Counted from the stretch's first letter, positions 34,082 through 42,878 are shown. The stretch is DNA of 44,927 nucleotides from Gemmatimonadota bacterium (GCA_007121775.1 SKJY01000170.1:1-44927), one strand, 5' to 3'. The notes: generated by a model from the sequence alone, not told the origin. A program made the numbers and translations.

Positions 34082-34675
34082 GTGTCCCTCATCGATGAGG
34101 TGACCCGGGAATTCTCCCGCCTCCCCGGTATCGGCCCTCGCACGGCCCGAAGACTCGTGCATCACCTGCTGAGGTCATCTCCGGAGGAGGGACGTCGGCT
34201 GGCTCGTGCCCTGGACAGTCTGGTGGATCGGATTCGGCCCTGCCGAATCTGCGGAAACCACACGGAAGAGGAGACATGTGCGGTCTGTCTCGATCCCAAG
34301 CGGGACCGCAGCACTGTCTGTGTGGTGGAGAGCGCCTTCGAGGTTGAATCGGTGGAGCGGACCGGCCAGTTTCAGGGTCTCTACCATGTTCTGGGTGGGC
34401 GTCTGTCGCCGTTGGACGGGGTCGGGCCTGAGGACCTGAGGATCGAAGAGCTCCTGAGAAGGGCTCGGGATGGGGATGGGGAGGTCCGTGAGGCGATCCT
34501 CGCCACGAACCCCTCCGTTGAAGGAGAGGCCACGGCAGTCTACCTTGAAACCATCCTCCGAGCGGAGGGTGTCCGGGTCACCCGCCTTGCCCGAGGGATT
34601 CCGGTGGGGAGCGATCTGGAATACGTGGACGGTTCGACCCTGGCACAGGCGCTGGCGGGCCGTCGGGAGATGTGA
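34082..34675 (+). CDS. recR: recombination protein RecR
   Basis: Part of the RecFOR pathway that loads RecA on gapped DNA. 197 residues: the N-terminal helix-hairpin-helix (FSRLPGIGPRTARRLVHHLL), a four-cysteine zinc site (CRICGNHTEEETCAVC), and a Toprim domain (VCVVESAFEVESVERTGQF, then LATNPSVEGEATAVYL). GTG at 34082 gives the normal N-terminus MSLIDEVTREF. It lies 10 bp after ybaB. Confidence 0.96.
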   Translation: MSLIDEVTREFSRLPGIGPRTARRLVHHLLRSSPEEGRRLARALDSLVDRIRPCRICGNHTEEETCAVCLDPKRDRSTVCVVESAFEVESVERTGQFQGLYHVLGGRLSPLDGVGPEDLRIEELLRRARDGDGEVREAILATNPSVEGEATAVYLETILRAEGVRVTRLARGIPVGSDLEYVDGSTLAQALAGRREM

Positions 34676-34699
34676 ACCCGAACCATTGGGTTTCGAGTC

Positions 34700-35026
34700 A
34701 TGGATGTTGGAACGAGAAGAGCCCTTCGAGTCGCCGGGATAACCGTGCTCGCTGCTGGTCTGGTGGCGGCTGCTTCGGTACTTCTGGTCCGGGACCAGAT
34801 GGTGCGTCAGCGTCGGAATCTCTTCGATTCCCTGTCCCTGAAGCGTATGGCGGCCCTGGAACACATGGCGCGCCAGAATCCGTCGGTGGACCACATCACT
34901 CTGCTTAAGGACTACATCAGTTGGGAGCCGCGGAAGATCCTTCGAAATCGTGCCCGCGCCATCGTGGAGCGGATGGAGGAGGAAGCGGCAGGGCTCAACG
35001 GATCCGTCCAAGAGGTTCGACCCTGA
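34700..35026 (+). CDS. small single-pass membrane protein of unknown function
   Basis: 108 residues. One transmembrane helix near the N-terminus (VAGITVLAAGLVAAASVLLV) is followed by a charged, probably helical cytoplasmic part rich in Arg, Lys and Glu. I recognise no domain. It lies 24 bp after recR and 157 bp before mglA, and could be cotranscribed with recR. Reading frame and codon usage look genuine. Confidence 0.6.
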   Translation: MDVGTRRALRVAGITVLAAGLVAAASVLLVRDQMVRQRRNLFDSLSLKRMAALEHMARQNPSVDHITLLKDYISWEPRKILRNRARAIVERMEEEAAGLNGSVQEVRP

Positions 35027-35101
35027 TTCCCCATACGGCAATCGACCGGTCAGGTCAGGGCCGGGGTGACCCGGCTGCCGGGTATTGGCACCCGCCGCAC
35101 C

Positions 35102-35130
35102 TTGCCCCTTCCCCCGGATCCCTTCACCTT
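35102..35130 (+). promoter_or_regulatory. weak candidate promoter upstream of mglA
   Basis: TTGCCC (35102-35107), a 17-bp spacer and CACCTT (35125-35130), 54 bp before the mglA ATG. The -10 differs by one base from TACCTT used elsewhere in the window. Confidence 0.28.
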
Positions 35131-35183
35131 GGCGTGCCCCACCACACCGTGGCGTCCCATCTGCCTCCGGGAGACGATCCGTC

Positions 35184-35762
35184 ATGTCGATGATCAACTA
35201 TGCCGCCCGGGAGATCAATTGCAAGATCGTCTACTACGGGACGGGTCTGGGCGGAAAGACCACCAATCTGGAGTACGTCTACTCCAAGGTGGAACCGGAT
35301 ACCCGTGGCAAGATGATCTCCCTGGCCACCGAGGCCGACCGTACCCTCTTCTTCGATTTCCTCCCCATTGACCTGGGATCCATCCGTGGGTTCAAGACAC
35401 GGTTCCATCTCTACACGGTCCCGGGTCAGGTCTACTACAACGCGAGTCGCAAGCTGATTCTCAAAGGGGTGGACGGAATCATCTTCGTGGCCGACTCCCA
35501 GATGCATCGACGCGAGGCCAACATCGAGGCGATGCACAATCTCTACGAGAACATCGAGTCCTACGGCTACGATCTCTCCCGGATCCCCTTCGTGATCCAG
35601 TACAACAAGCGTGACATGCCAGAAATCGCCTCCATGGAGGAACTCAGGAGCGAACTGAATCCCATGGGGGTTCCCGATTTCCCGGGGGTCGCCGTCCGGG
35701 GCGAGGGGGTCTTCGAGACCCTGAAGTCCGTGAGTAAGCAGGTGGTCAAGACGCTCAGTTGA
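35184..35762 (+). CDS. mglA: MglA-type Ras-like GTPase
   Basis: A small GTPase of the bacterial MglA family, which in Myxococcus sets cell polarity and motility. 192 residues: P-loop GTGLGGKTT (19-27), the MglA-type switch region [19 protein letters not shown] in place of a classic Dxx[12 protein letters not shown], and the base-recognition motif QYNKRD. ATG at 35184 is preceded by GGGAGA; the following ATG at 35190 is possible. The partner MglB (a Roadblock GAP) is not in the window. The gene sits beside the membrane-lipid gene pgsA, 12 bp away. Confidence 0.92.
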   Translation: MSMINYAAREINCKIVYYGTGLGGKTTNLEYVYSKVEPDTRGKMISLATEADRTLFFDFLPIDLGSIRGFKTRFHLYTVPGQVYYNASRKLILKGVDGIIFVADSQMHRREANIEAMHNLYENIESYGYDLSRIPFVIQYNKRDMPEIASMEELRSELNPMGVPDFPGVAVRGEGVFETLKSVSKQVVKTLS

Positions 35763-35774
35763 CCACCTGAACCC

Positions 35775-36449
35775 ATGGCTGTTTCCCGATTCAATCTTCC
35801 CAACGTCATCACCGTTGCCCGTATCCTGGCGTGCCCGGTGGTGTTCGTCTTGGCGCTGGGAGAGAGCGCGGGCACGTTCCTGGCCGCCTTCGTGGTGTTC
35901 GTGGTTGCTGCCCTCTCGGATCTCTGGGACGGGTACCTGGCACGCAAGCACGGACTCATCACGGATATGGGAAAGCTCCTGGACCCGCTGGCCGACAAGC
36001 TGCTCATGGCGGCGACGCTCGTGCCCTTCTACCTCGTGTCCCATCGACCTGACCCAGCATGGGAGGTCCCATGGTGGGGTCCCCTCCCACTCTGGGTCGT
36101 CCTGGTGATCTTCGGTCGCGAGATCTTCGTCACCCTCTTCCGCAGTTGGGCCGCCCGGCGTGGCGCAGTCATCTCCGCGGGGCCGTCCGGAAAGTACAAG
36201 GCCTTCATCCAGAACATCTTCAGCGGTGCGCTGCTCCTCTGGTACTCCCTGGTCCTTTACGCCCGTGGGGCGGGGTGGGAAGGTCAGCCGGTCTGGACCT
36301 TCTGGGAGGCCCTCCACGGCGGTGTGGTGGGGCTCTCACTACTGGTGGCTCTCGTGCTCACCGTGTTCTCCATGGGGGTCTATCTGGTGCAGAACCGACA
36401 GCTCTTTTCCGCCGCTGTCGGAGGGGGGCGTCATGACCCCTCCTCCTGA
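35775..36449 (+). CDS. pgsA: CDP-diacylglycerol--glycerol-3-phosphate 3-phosphatidyltransferase
   Basis: Commits CDP-diacylglycerol to phosphatidylglycerol synthesis in the inner membrane. 224 residues with several transmembrane helices and the CDP-alcohol phosphotransferase motif, seen as DLWDGYLARK followed by GKLLDPLADK. The N-terminus NLPNVITVARI is typical of PgsA. Its stop lies 17 bp inside cinA, an order (pgsA-cinA) common in bacteria. Confidence 0.93.
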   Translation: MAVSRFNLPNVITVARILACPVVFVLALGESAGTFLAAFVVFVVAALSDLWDGYLARKHGLITDMGKLLDPLADKLLMAATLVPFYLVSHRPDPAWEVPWWGPLPLWVVLVIFGREIFVTLFRSWAARRGAVISAGPSGKYKAFIQNIFSGALLLWYSLVLYARGAGWEGQPVWTFWEALHGGVVGLSLLVALVLTVFSMGVYLVQNRQLFSAAVGGGRHDPSS

Positions 36450-37758
36450 GCCGGGCGCCGGACTGGCGGCCCGGATCCTCACCATCGGAGACGAACTCCT
36501 CTCGGGAGAGCGCCTGGATGGCAACTCACGGTGGCTCGCTCGCTACCTGTCGAACCAGGGTTTCCAGGTTCTGGGGATGGAGTCGGTGGGAGACGCGGAG
36601 TCGGCCATCGTCTCCGCCCTCCTTCGCGGGTTGGAAGACGTAGATCTCCTGGTTGTGACGGGTGGGTTGGGACCCACGCTGGACGACAGAACCCGGCAGG
36701 CGGTAGCAAAGGCATGGGGTGTTCGCCTCGAGGAGGACCAACACCTCCTGGCGGAGTTGCGGCAGAGGTTCCAGGCTCGGGGGTTCTCTCACCTGCCCGA
36801 AACGAACCGACGCGTAGCCCTGGTACCGGCCGGCGCGCGAGCACTCCCCAATGGGCAGGGGTCGGCGCCGGCCCTCTGGTTCCATCCGGCCCGTGTGGTG
36901 GATGGTGCCTTCGCCGGGTCCGCCGATCCACCAGTGGTCCTTCTGCTCCCCGGCGTGCCTGCCGAGATGAGGCACCTCATGGAGGAGGTGGCGGCTCCAT
37001 CCATCCAGGAAGTCTTCGGAGCGAGCCTATCTCCGCCGGAGACCAGGATCATTCAGACTACCGGCATTCCGGAGTCGGAGTTGGCCGGTCGGATCGAGGC
37101 GCGCATGGCCGGGTGGGATGGGGGGAGTGTGGAGGTGGCGTACCGGCCCTCGCTGCGTGGTGTCGAAGTGGCCCTCAGGGCTTCCGGTTCCCAGGCCGGG
37201 GCAGCTCTACAAGGAGTTGAATCTCTGCTTCAGGACATCCTGGCCCCGTACCGGTATGATCAGGATGGCGGGGATCTAGCGGAAGCGGTGGGGCGGCGTC
37301 TCCGGTCCCGGGGTTGGACAGTGTCGCTGGCCGAGAGCTGTACCGGAGGCGAGGTCCTCTGGCGGCTCACCTCCGTGCCGGGGTGCTCGGAGTGGGTGCG
37401 TGGCGGCGTCGTGGCCTACGCCAATGAGATCAAGGGCGATATCCTGGGGGTCAAGGAGTCCACGCTGGCCGACCACGGTGCCGTTTCCGAAGCGGTGGCG
37501 CTGGAGATGGCTCGGGGAGTCCGCCGGGCGGTGCCGGCCTCAGTGGCCGTTGCGGTAACCGGGGTAGCGGGGCCAGGGGGAGGTTCGCCCGACAAGCCGG
37601 TGGGGACTGTCTGGTTTGCCGTGGACCACGAGGGGGGAGGCCGAGCCGAGGTGCTTCGCTTTCCCGGTCTTCGGGCAGAGGTCCGGGAACGTGCGGCCCA
37701 GCATGCCCTCCACCTCCTGTATCGTTTCCTGGAGGACCCGGAGGGTGGCAACGGCTAG
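36433..37758 (+). CDS. cinA: CinA family protein (competence/damage-inducible, nicotinamide-nucleotide amidohydrolase)
   Basis: 441 residues: an N-terminal MoCF-like/COG1058 domain (ILTIGDELLSGERLDGNSRW, VTGGLGPTLDD) and a C-terminal PncC-type domain (VSLAESCTGGEVLWRL, AVTGVAGPGGGSPDKPVG). The C-terminal domain deamidates NMN in pyridine-nucleotide salvage; the N-terminal domain in relatives is an ADP-ribose pyrophosphatase. ATG at 36433 follows GGAGGGGGG and overlaps the pgsA end. Confidence 0.93.
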   Translation: MTPPPEPGAGLAARILTIGDELLSGERLDGNSRWLARYLSNQGFQVLGMESVGDAESAIVSALLRGLEDVDLLVVTGGLGPTLDDRTRQAVAKAWGVRLEEDQHLLAELRQRFQARGFSHLPETNRRVALVPAGARALPNGQGSAPALWFHPARVVDGAFAGSADPPVVLLLPGVPAEMRHLMEEVAAPSIQEVFGASLSPPETRIIQTTGIPESELAGRIEARMAGWDGGSVEVAYRPSLRGVEVALRASGSQAGAALQGVESLLQDILAPYRYDQDGGDLAEAVGRRLRSRGWTVSLAESCTGGEVLWRLTSVPGCSEWVRGGVVAYANEIKGDILGVKESTLADHGAVSEAVALEMARGVRRAVPASVAVAVTGVAGPGGGSPDKPVGTVWFAVDHEGGGRAEVLRFPGLRAEVRERAAQHALHLLYRFLEDPEGGNG

Positions 37759-37892
37759 CCTCGTCCGGAACCCGCCGCCGGATCGAACCCACCCCCGGAA
37801 AAGGTGTAATTGCGGTGCGGTAGGTGCAGTACTGGACCTGTCTACCTTCTGAGGGGACCGATCCCGGTCTGTGCCTGGGCCCCGTGTATCCG

Positions 37893-37898
37893 TATACT
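37893..37898 (+). promoter_or_regulatory. possible -10 element upstream of grpE
   Basis: TATACT matches the -10 consensus at five of six positions and lies 60 bp before the grpE ATG, but no convincing -35 box is present at 16-18 bp. The 199-bp gap before grpE contains no CIRCE element that I can see; CCCCGTGT at 37880-37887 resembles a heat-shock sigma -10 but has no matching -35. Confidence 0.3.
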
Positions 37899-37957
37899 CC
37901 TCACAGACAAGAAACCCCCGGACGTAGAACCAGCCTCTCAAGGAGGATGGAGAATCC

Positions 37958-38587
37958 ATGAGTAGATCCCAGGAAACGACGGAAGAGACCCGGACCGCCC
38001 CACCCTCCCGTGATGATGGGGCCCAGGACGTGGCGGAGGATGGCGCAGGGGACAAGGGCATGGATAGCCCCGCCGAGTCCACCCACGATACCCATCCGGC
38101 GCCCGCCCCCCAGGGGGAAAACCTGGATTCGGAAGAAGCGGGGGCTCTGCGTCGTGAGTTGGATGAGTTGAATGACCGACATCTCCGATTGGCGGCCGAG
38201 TTCGACAACTTCCGCAGGCGTTCCCGCACCGAGATGGGCGAGTCCGGTGTGCGGGCCCAGGCCCATCTGGTGGCCGGGATCGTCGACGTGCTGGACGATT
38301 TCGAGCGAGTCGGAACCCTGGACCCGGAGCAGGCCACCGTCCAATCCGTGTTGGAGGGAGTCCAACTCATGGAACAGAAACTCCAGCGGGCGCTCCAGGA
38401 CGCCGGGTTGGAGGTGGTGGATCCCGGAGACGAGACCTTCGACCCCAACGCCATGGAGGCCATGATGAAGGTCCCCACCGACTCTCCCCATGAGGACGGT
38501 CAGGTGGCCCAGGTCTTCCAGAAGGGATTCCGGTTCAAGGGTCACCTACTGAGGCCGGCCCGGGTAAGCGTGAGAGTCCACGAGTGA
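37958..38587 (+). CDS. grpE: nucleotide exchange factor GrpE
   Basis: GrpE releases ADP from DnaK. 209 residues: an acidic, disordered N-terminus of about 55 residues, a long dimerising helix ([22 protein letters not shown], here abbreviated by its ends) and a C-terminal beta domain ([36 protein letters not shown]). ATG at 37958 has a strong AAGGAGG upstream. dnaJ follows after 37 bp; dnaK is not in the window. Confidence 0.95.
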   Translation: MSRSQETTEETRTAPPSRDDGAQDVAEDGAGDKGMDSPAESTHDTHPAPAPQGENLDSEEAGALRRELDELNDRHLRLAAEFDNFRRRSRTEMGESGVRAQAHLVAGIVDVLDDFERVGTLDPEQATVQSVLEGVQLMEQKLQRALQDAGLEVVDPGDETFDPNAMEAMMKVPTDSPHEDGQVAQVFQKGFRFKGHLLRPARVSVRVHE

Positions 38588-38624
38588 GGCGAGAAGCGGT
38601 CCGGGAATCGGAAGGGGAGCGGCC

Positions 38625-39764
38625 ATGAGCACCCGGTCGAAGGACTTCTACGAGGTCCTGGGTGTCGCGCCGGATGCCGACGCCGACGCCATCCGTAAGG
38701 CGTACCGGAAGCTGGCCAAGCAGTACCACCCGGATGCCAACCCGGGCGATCAGACGGCCCAGTCCCGCTTCCAGGAGATCGGTGAGGCCTACGCCGTCCT
38801 CTCCGACACCGAGAAGCGCAAGAAGTACGACCAGATGCGTAAGCTTGGGGCCTTCGGCTTCGGCCCGGGTGGAGGTGAGCGACCCAGGTGGAGTTCAGGT
38901 ACCAGGGACCCGCGTCGGGAAGCCGCCGGCGGCTTCGAGTTCGAGGACCTGGGCGGCCTGGGAGGGCTGGGCGACCTCTTCAGCTCCATCTTCGATCGCG
39001 GACGGAAGGGCCCCGGTGGGGCCTCGGCCACCGGAGCGCCCTCGCGGGGCAGGGACGTGGAGCTTCAGGTGGAAATTTCCTTCGAGGTGGCGGCTCGGGG
39101 GGGAAAGGTCTCCCTTCGGGTCCCCGTCACGGAAGACTGCACCACCTGTCGGGGGTCCGGTGCGGCTCCCGGGAGCGGATTCCGGACCTGTCCCGAGTGC
39201 TCCGGATCCGGCACCGTCTCGTTCGGTCAGGGCGGCTTTGCCGTGAATCGTCCCTGTCCGGCGTGTTCCGGGAGGGGACGGGTGCCGGAGACGCCGTGTG
39301 GGGCCTGTCAGGGCTCCGGAGTGGTACGCCGGCGCACCAAGCTTGAGGTCCGGGTCCCTGCCGGAGTGGAGACGGGGTCCCGCCTGAAGGTGAGCGGGAA
39401 GGGGGAGCGGCCCGCAGGCAGTGGCGCCTCCGGCGACCTGATTCTGGTCTTCAAGGTGAAGGAGCACCACTTCTTCCGGCGGGACGGCTCGGACATCCAC
39501 GTCCAGATCCCCATCAACCTGGCGCAGGCGGTCCTGGGGAGCCGGGTGAAGGTCCGAACGGTAGACGGTAAGCACGTGGTGCTGCGGATCCCCGCCGGGA
39601 CGCAGAGCGGCACCCGCTTCCGCCTCCGAGGACAGGGGGTGACGAAGGACGGAGCCACCGGAGATCAGTTCGTTGAGGTGAACGTGCAGGTCCCCGATTC
39701 CCTCTCCGACGAGGAACGCCGGAGATTCGAGGAGTTTGCCGAGACTGCCGGACTCCGCCATTGA
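38625..39764 (+). CDS. dnaJ: chaperone protein DnaJ
   Basis: The Hsp40 co-chaperone that delivers substrates to DnaK. 379 residues: a J domain with HPD ([10 protein letters not shown]), a Gly/Phe-rich stretch ([16 protein letters not shown]), four zinc repeats ([36 protein letters not shown]) and the two C-terminal beta domains. All key residues are present. ATG at 38625 gives the normal start. The next small gene follows after 46 bp. Confidence 0.97.
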   Translation: MSTRSKDFYEVLGVAPDADADAIRKAYRKLAKQYHPDANPGDQTAQSRFQEIGEAYAVLSDTEKRKKYDQMRKLGAFGFGPGGGERPRWSSGTRDPRREAAGGFEFEDLGGLGGLGDLFSSIFDRGRKGPGGASATGAPSRGRDVELQVEISFEVAARGGKVSLRVPVTEDCTTCRGSGAAPGSGFRTCPECSGSGTVSFGQGGFAVNRPCPACSGRGRVPETPCGACQGSGVVRRRTKLEVRVPAGVETGSRLKVSGKGERPAGSGASGDLILVFKVKEHHFFRRDGSDIHVQIPINLAQAVLGSRVKVRTVDGKHVVLRIPAGTQSGTRFRLRGQGVTKDGATGDQFVEVNVQVPDSLSDEERRRFEEFAETAGLRH

Positions 39765-39810
39765 GGGCAGAGTGGCCCCTTGGGACCAACCCCACGCCAG
39801 GAAACCAGGG

Positions 39811-40053
39811 ATGAGGAATCTGATTGACCCAGACTTGCGTCGCTGGGAAGTGTGGCCCCAGCCCTCCGGGGAACGGGGAGCCGGACCGGGACGCGTCCTG
39901 TTCCGGGATCGGGACGATCCGGTGGGCCGTAGCCTGGAGTCGGAACTCCTTCCGGAGGAGTTGGAGGAGTGGGGTTCACCTGGTGGGTTGGTGGCCAACG
40001 CCCCTGCCCCGGTGATCCTGACACTCCTGGCCAGGGCTGAGGCGCTTCCGTGA
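39811..40053 (+). CDS. small protein of unknown function after dnaJ
   Basis: 80 residues from ATG at 39811 (MRNLIDPDLRRWEVWPQ). It has a Trp-rich start and an Arg/Glu-rich centre (RDRDDPVGRSLESEL). I do not recognise it. An earlier ATG at 39736 inside dnaJ would add 25 residues and seems less likely. Support is moderate: position in the operon, neighbour-like codon usage and a hairpin after its stop. It faces mnmA convergently. Confidence 0.5.
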   Translation: MRNLIDPDLRRWEVWPQPSGERGAGPGRVLFRDRDDPVGRSLESELLPEELEEWGSPGGLVANAPAPVILTLLARAEALP

Positions 40054-40086
40054 TCACCCCTTCTTTACGCCTGATCGCAGGTCCCG

Positions 40087-40107
40087 CCGCTCCAACCGAC
40101 GGAGCGG
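40087..40107. terminator. hairpin between convergent dnaJ-side gene and mnmA
   Basis: CCGCTCC (40087-40093) and GGAGCGG (40101-40107) form a perfect 7-bp stem around AACCGAC, just before the - strand end of mnmA. No T-run. It sits at a convergent junction, like the palindromes at 19104 and 42842. Confidence 0.45.
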
Positions 40108-40112
40108 GGGCG

Positions 40113-41195
40113 TCAGAGCCTCCTGATGCGCCCTCCCCCCACCAGCTCCTCTCCCCGGAACACGGCACATGATTGGCCGGGAGTGACCGCACTCTGGGGT
40201 ACGGCCAACTCCACCTCCAGTTCACCCCCGCTCAGTTCCACCACCCGGGCTGCCACTTCCGGCGCACGGTGACGGAGCTGCACCGCCACCTCTTCCCCTG
40301 GCTCCGGCGGTCCGTGGAACCAGTTCAGGTCATCAACCCGGACGCGCCGTGCCTCCAAAGCCTCGCGGGGTCCCACCACCACGGTTCGGGTCTCGGGCTC
40401 AACCGAGATGACGAAGTGGGGCTCGGCGAAACCTCCCCCCAGCCCCTTGCGCTGCCCCACGGTGAATCCGGCATACCCGGTGTGCTCTCCAACCACCTGA
40501 CCGTCCACGTGGCGGATGGGACCCGGCTCCAGCGCCGGATGACGGGGCTCCAGCCGCTTCCGGAGGAGGTCCCGGTAGTCCCCGGTGGGCACGAAGCAGA
40601 TCTCCTGGGACTCCGGCTTCTCCGCTGTGACCAGCTCCAGCTCTCGGGCCCGCTCCCTCACCTGGGGTTTGGTGAGCGAGCCCAGGGGAAAGTGGAGGAG
40701 GGGGAGGAGTTCCGAAGGGAGGCCCCAGAGGAAGTAGCTTTGATCCTTGTCCCGGTCCAGGCCTCGTAGCAGCCGGGCCCGTCCGTCGGCAGTGCGATCT
40801 GATCGGACATAGTGGCCGGTTGCGATGCCGTCACACCCCAGAGCGCGCCCTCTCCGCAGGAGGTCCCCGAACTTTGTGTTGGCGTTGCAACGGACGCAGG
40901 GGTTCGGCGTCCGGCCGCGAGCGTACTCGGTTACGAAGTCATCGATGACGTCCCGGGTGAACTCCTCCTCCACATCGAAGACGTAGTGGGGCATGCCCAG
41001 CGCATCCGCCACCCGCCTGGCGTCCAGAATGCCGTCCAGCCCGCAGCAGGTGCGGCCGTGGGATGGTGTTTCCTGGTAGCAGAACGTCTTCATGGTGACG
41101 CCCACCACCTCATGACCCGCCTCCTTCAGGAGAGCGGCGGTGACGGAAGAGTCGACGCCACCTGACATGGCGACCAGGATCCGATTCGTGCCCAT
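40113..41195 (-). CDS. mnmA: tRNA-specific 2-thiouridylase MnmA
   Basis: Thiolates U34 of tRNA-Glu, -Gln and -Lys. 360 residues from ATG at 41195: the PP-loop SGGVDSS (11-17), the catalytic cysteines in NPCVRCN and ESQEICFVPTGDYR, and a C-terminal beta-barrel. It lies 26 bp downstream of a cysteine desulfurase in the same direction, so the sulfur donor and the thiolase are probably one operon. The tRNA-Gln(UUG) of this window is an expected substrate. Confidence 0.95.
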   Translation of the reverse strand: MGTNRILVAMSGGVDSSVTAALLKEAGHEVVGVTMKTFCYQETPSHGRTCCGLDGILDARRVADALGMPHYVFDVEEEFTRDVIDDFVTEYARGRTPNPCVRCNANTKFGDLLRRGRALGCDGIATGHYVRSDRTADGRARLLRGLDRDKDQSYFLWGLPSELLPLLHFPLGSLTKPQVRERARELELVTAEKPESQEICFVPTGDYRDLLRKRLEPRHPALEPGPIRHVDGQVVGEHTGYAGFTVGQRKGLGGGFAEPHFVISVEPETRTVVVGPREALEARRVRVDDLNWFHGPPEPGEEVAVQLRHRAPEVAARVVELSGGELEVELAVPQSAVTPGQSCAVFRGEELVGGGRIRRL

Positions 41196-41221
41196 GGTTC
41201 TCGTCGTGGGGGGCCGGGAAG

Positions 41222-42382
41222 TCAGCCGAAGGCTCGGCGCACCTCTTCCACGGTCCGGATGATGATCTGTGCCGCCTCTTCCACCTGAGCGGCCCGGGTG
41301 TTCCACCCCAGGGAGATCCGCACCGGGGCCACGGCGGCAGCGTGATCCGGCCCATAGAGGGCGCTGAGGGCGGGACTGGGTCCCGTAGTGCCACTCCGGC
41401 ACGCCGATCCTGCCGAGACTCCCACCCCCGCCAGATCCAGCGCTCCCGGAAGGAGGTCCTGCGGAAGGCCGGGGATGCCCAGATTCAGGATGTGGGGGGT
41501 GCGGGGACCCTCAGCTCCATGAATCACCAGGTCGGGGATCGCCAACCGAAGACGATCCTCAAGGGTTTCCAGAAGCTCCCCCAGCCGCACCTCCTCGGCT
41601 TCTCGGGACGTGGCCGCCAGCTCCAGCGCCACCGCCGTCCCCACAGCTCCAGCCACATCCTCGGTTCCGGGGCGGAGGCCGCCCTCCTGCCCGCCCCCGA
41701 ATAAACCCGGGTGGATCTCGGTTCCCTGCCGGACCACAAGGATCCCCATCCCCCGGGGGCCACCGAGCTTGCGGGCCGAGAGGGAGAACAGATCCACCTC
41801 CGGCAGGATCGATCCATGGTCCAACCGTCCGACTCCCTGGACCCCGTCCACATGCACCCGGTACCCCCTGGGGCGGGCCCACCCAACCACCTGGTCGATG
41901 GGAAGAATCAGACCGCACTCATGACTCACCCAGATGCAGGAGATGAGTCCTCCAGGGGAGTCGGTGGCAGCGTCTTCCCCCTGATCCAGATTCACCCTTC
42001 CCTCCGGGCTCACCGGAAAGGTTTGGACCCGGCACCCCTCCCGGGCCACCTCAAGGGCGGCTCCCGCCACGGCCGAGTGCTCAATGGTGGAGTGGAAGAG
42101 GTGAGGCGTGAGGCCGGCCCGGCGACGGGCTCGAGCCCACCCCAGCACGGCGAGGTTGTCGGATTCCGTGCCGCCGCGCACGAAGAAGACCGAGCCCGGT
42201 TCCACACCCAACGTCCGGCCCACACGGCTGCGAGCCTCGTCCAGCCGGGCCCGGGCCTCCCGCCCCGCTCGGTGAGGGGAGGAGGGGTTGCCCGGCGCCT
42301 CCTCCTCCACCGCCTGCATGGCGGCCCTCACTTCGGGCCGCATGGGTGTGGAGGCGGCGTGGTCAAGGTAGATGTACGCCAT
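41222..42382 (-). CDS. cysteine desulfurase (NifS/IscS family)
   Basis: PLP enzyme that releases sulfur from cysteine as a persulfide. 386 residues from ATG at 42382 (MAYIYLDHAASTPMRPEV). The PLP lysine is in SARKLGGPRG, the Asp/Gln pair in VDGVQGVGRLD, and the sulfur-carrying Cys in SAGSACRSG. The usual NNExG motif reads SHECG, an uncommon variant. It precedes mnmA by 26 bp, pointing to tRNA thiolation as at least one role; iscU and other Fe-S genes are absent here, so iscS versus nifS is not decided. Confidence 0.93.
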   Translation of the reverse strand: MAYIYLDHAASTPMRPEVRAAMQAVEEEAPGNPSSPHRAGREARARLDEARSRVGRTLGVEPGSVFFVRGGTESDNLAVLGWARARRRAGLTPHLFHSTIEHSAVAGAALEVAREGCRVQTFPVSPEGRVNLDQGEDAATDSPGGLISCIWVSHECGLILPIDQVVGWARPRGYRVHVDGVQGVGRLDHGSILPEVDLFSLSARKLGGPRGMGILVVRQGTEIHPGLFGGGQEGGLRPGTEDVAGAVGTAVALELAATSREAEEVRLGELLETLEDRLRLAIPDLVIHGAEGPRTPHILNLGIPGLPQDLLPGALDLAGVGVSAGSACRSGTTGPSPALSALYGPDHAAAVAPVRISLGWNTRAAQVEEAAQIIIRTVEEVRRAFG

Positions 42383-42411
42383 GATATGTGTCGTCCTCGC
42401 TTGGCTCCGTC

Positions 42412-42441
42412 TTGGTACCGGGGGGCACAGTTCTCTAAGAT
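42412..42441 (+). promoter_or_regulatory. candidate promoter for the HIRAN protein gene
   Basis: TTGGTA (42412-42417), an 18-bp spacer and TAAGAT (42436-42441), 43 bp before the ATG at 42485. It lies in the 102-bp gap shared with the divergent cysteine desulfurase; I could not find a convincing - strand promoter there. Confidence 0.5.
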
Positions 42442-42484
42442 GGAGGGGACAATACCGCACCACATCCCCCTTCCGTTCCCTTAG

Positions 42485-42832
42485 ATGCCATCGCCCGAAG
42501 CCAAAGATCCTTCTCGATTTCCCGCCGGTCGTCCCCGCCGTTTCCGTGCCACCGTGCACGGGACCATCTTCGCGGGGCGGGAGCGGCACCTCCCCGAACT
42601 CCAGCCCGGCGATCCCCTGGCCCTGATCCCCGATCCCCCGGGACAGGAAGAACCGGATGTCTGGGTCCACCTCGCCTCCGGAGAACCGCTGGGGCACCTG
42701 CCTTCCGAGATCGGCGCGTGGTTGGCGCCCTGGCTCTTGGGGGGTGGGGGCGCAACGGCGGAGGTGGTGAGGGCCTCGGGCCCGGAAGTGCCCAGTTGGC
42801 GGCGCCTCCTCCTGGAGGTGCGTTGCCGCTGA
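42485..42832 (+). CDS. stand-alone HIRAN-domain protein
   Basis: 115 residues. The core (VHGTIFAGRERHLPEL, PGDPLALIPDP, then GEPLGHLPSEIGAWLAPWL) follows the HIRAN pattern, a small beta domain found in HLTF/Rad5 helicases, where it binds 3' DNA ends, and as a lone domain in many bacteria. No helicase is attached. No obvious ribosome site precedes the ATG at 42485. It is transcribed divergently from the cysteine desulfurase. Function in bacteria is unknown. Confidence 0.65.
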   Translation: MPSPEAKDPSRFPAGRPRRFRATVHGTIFAGRERHLPELQPGDPLALIPDPPGQEEPDVWVHLASGEPLGHLPSEIGAWLAPWLLGGGGATAEVVRASGPEVPSWRRLLLEVRCR

Positions 42833-42841
42833 GGTGGGCGG

Positions 42842-42873
42842 TCGACGACGTCCGCTCGCTGGGGCGTCGTCGA
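42842..42873. terminator. hairpin between convergent HIRAN and deacetylase genes
   Basis: TCGACGACG (42842-42850) and CGTCGTCGA (42865-42873) are perfect 9-bp inverted arms around a 14-nt loop, in the 46-bp gap between converging stop codons. No T-run. Probably a bidirectional transcript-end structure. Confidence 0.5.
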
Positions 42874-42878
42874 AGGCT

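Noticed and set aside
37880-37887. Heat-shock sigma -10 element (CCCCGTGT) before grpE
   Set aside because: Resembles the sigma-32 -10 box but no CTTGAAA-like -35 is at the right distance; no CIRCE repeat either.
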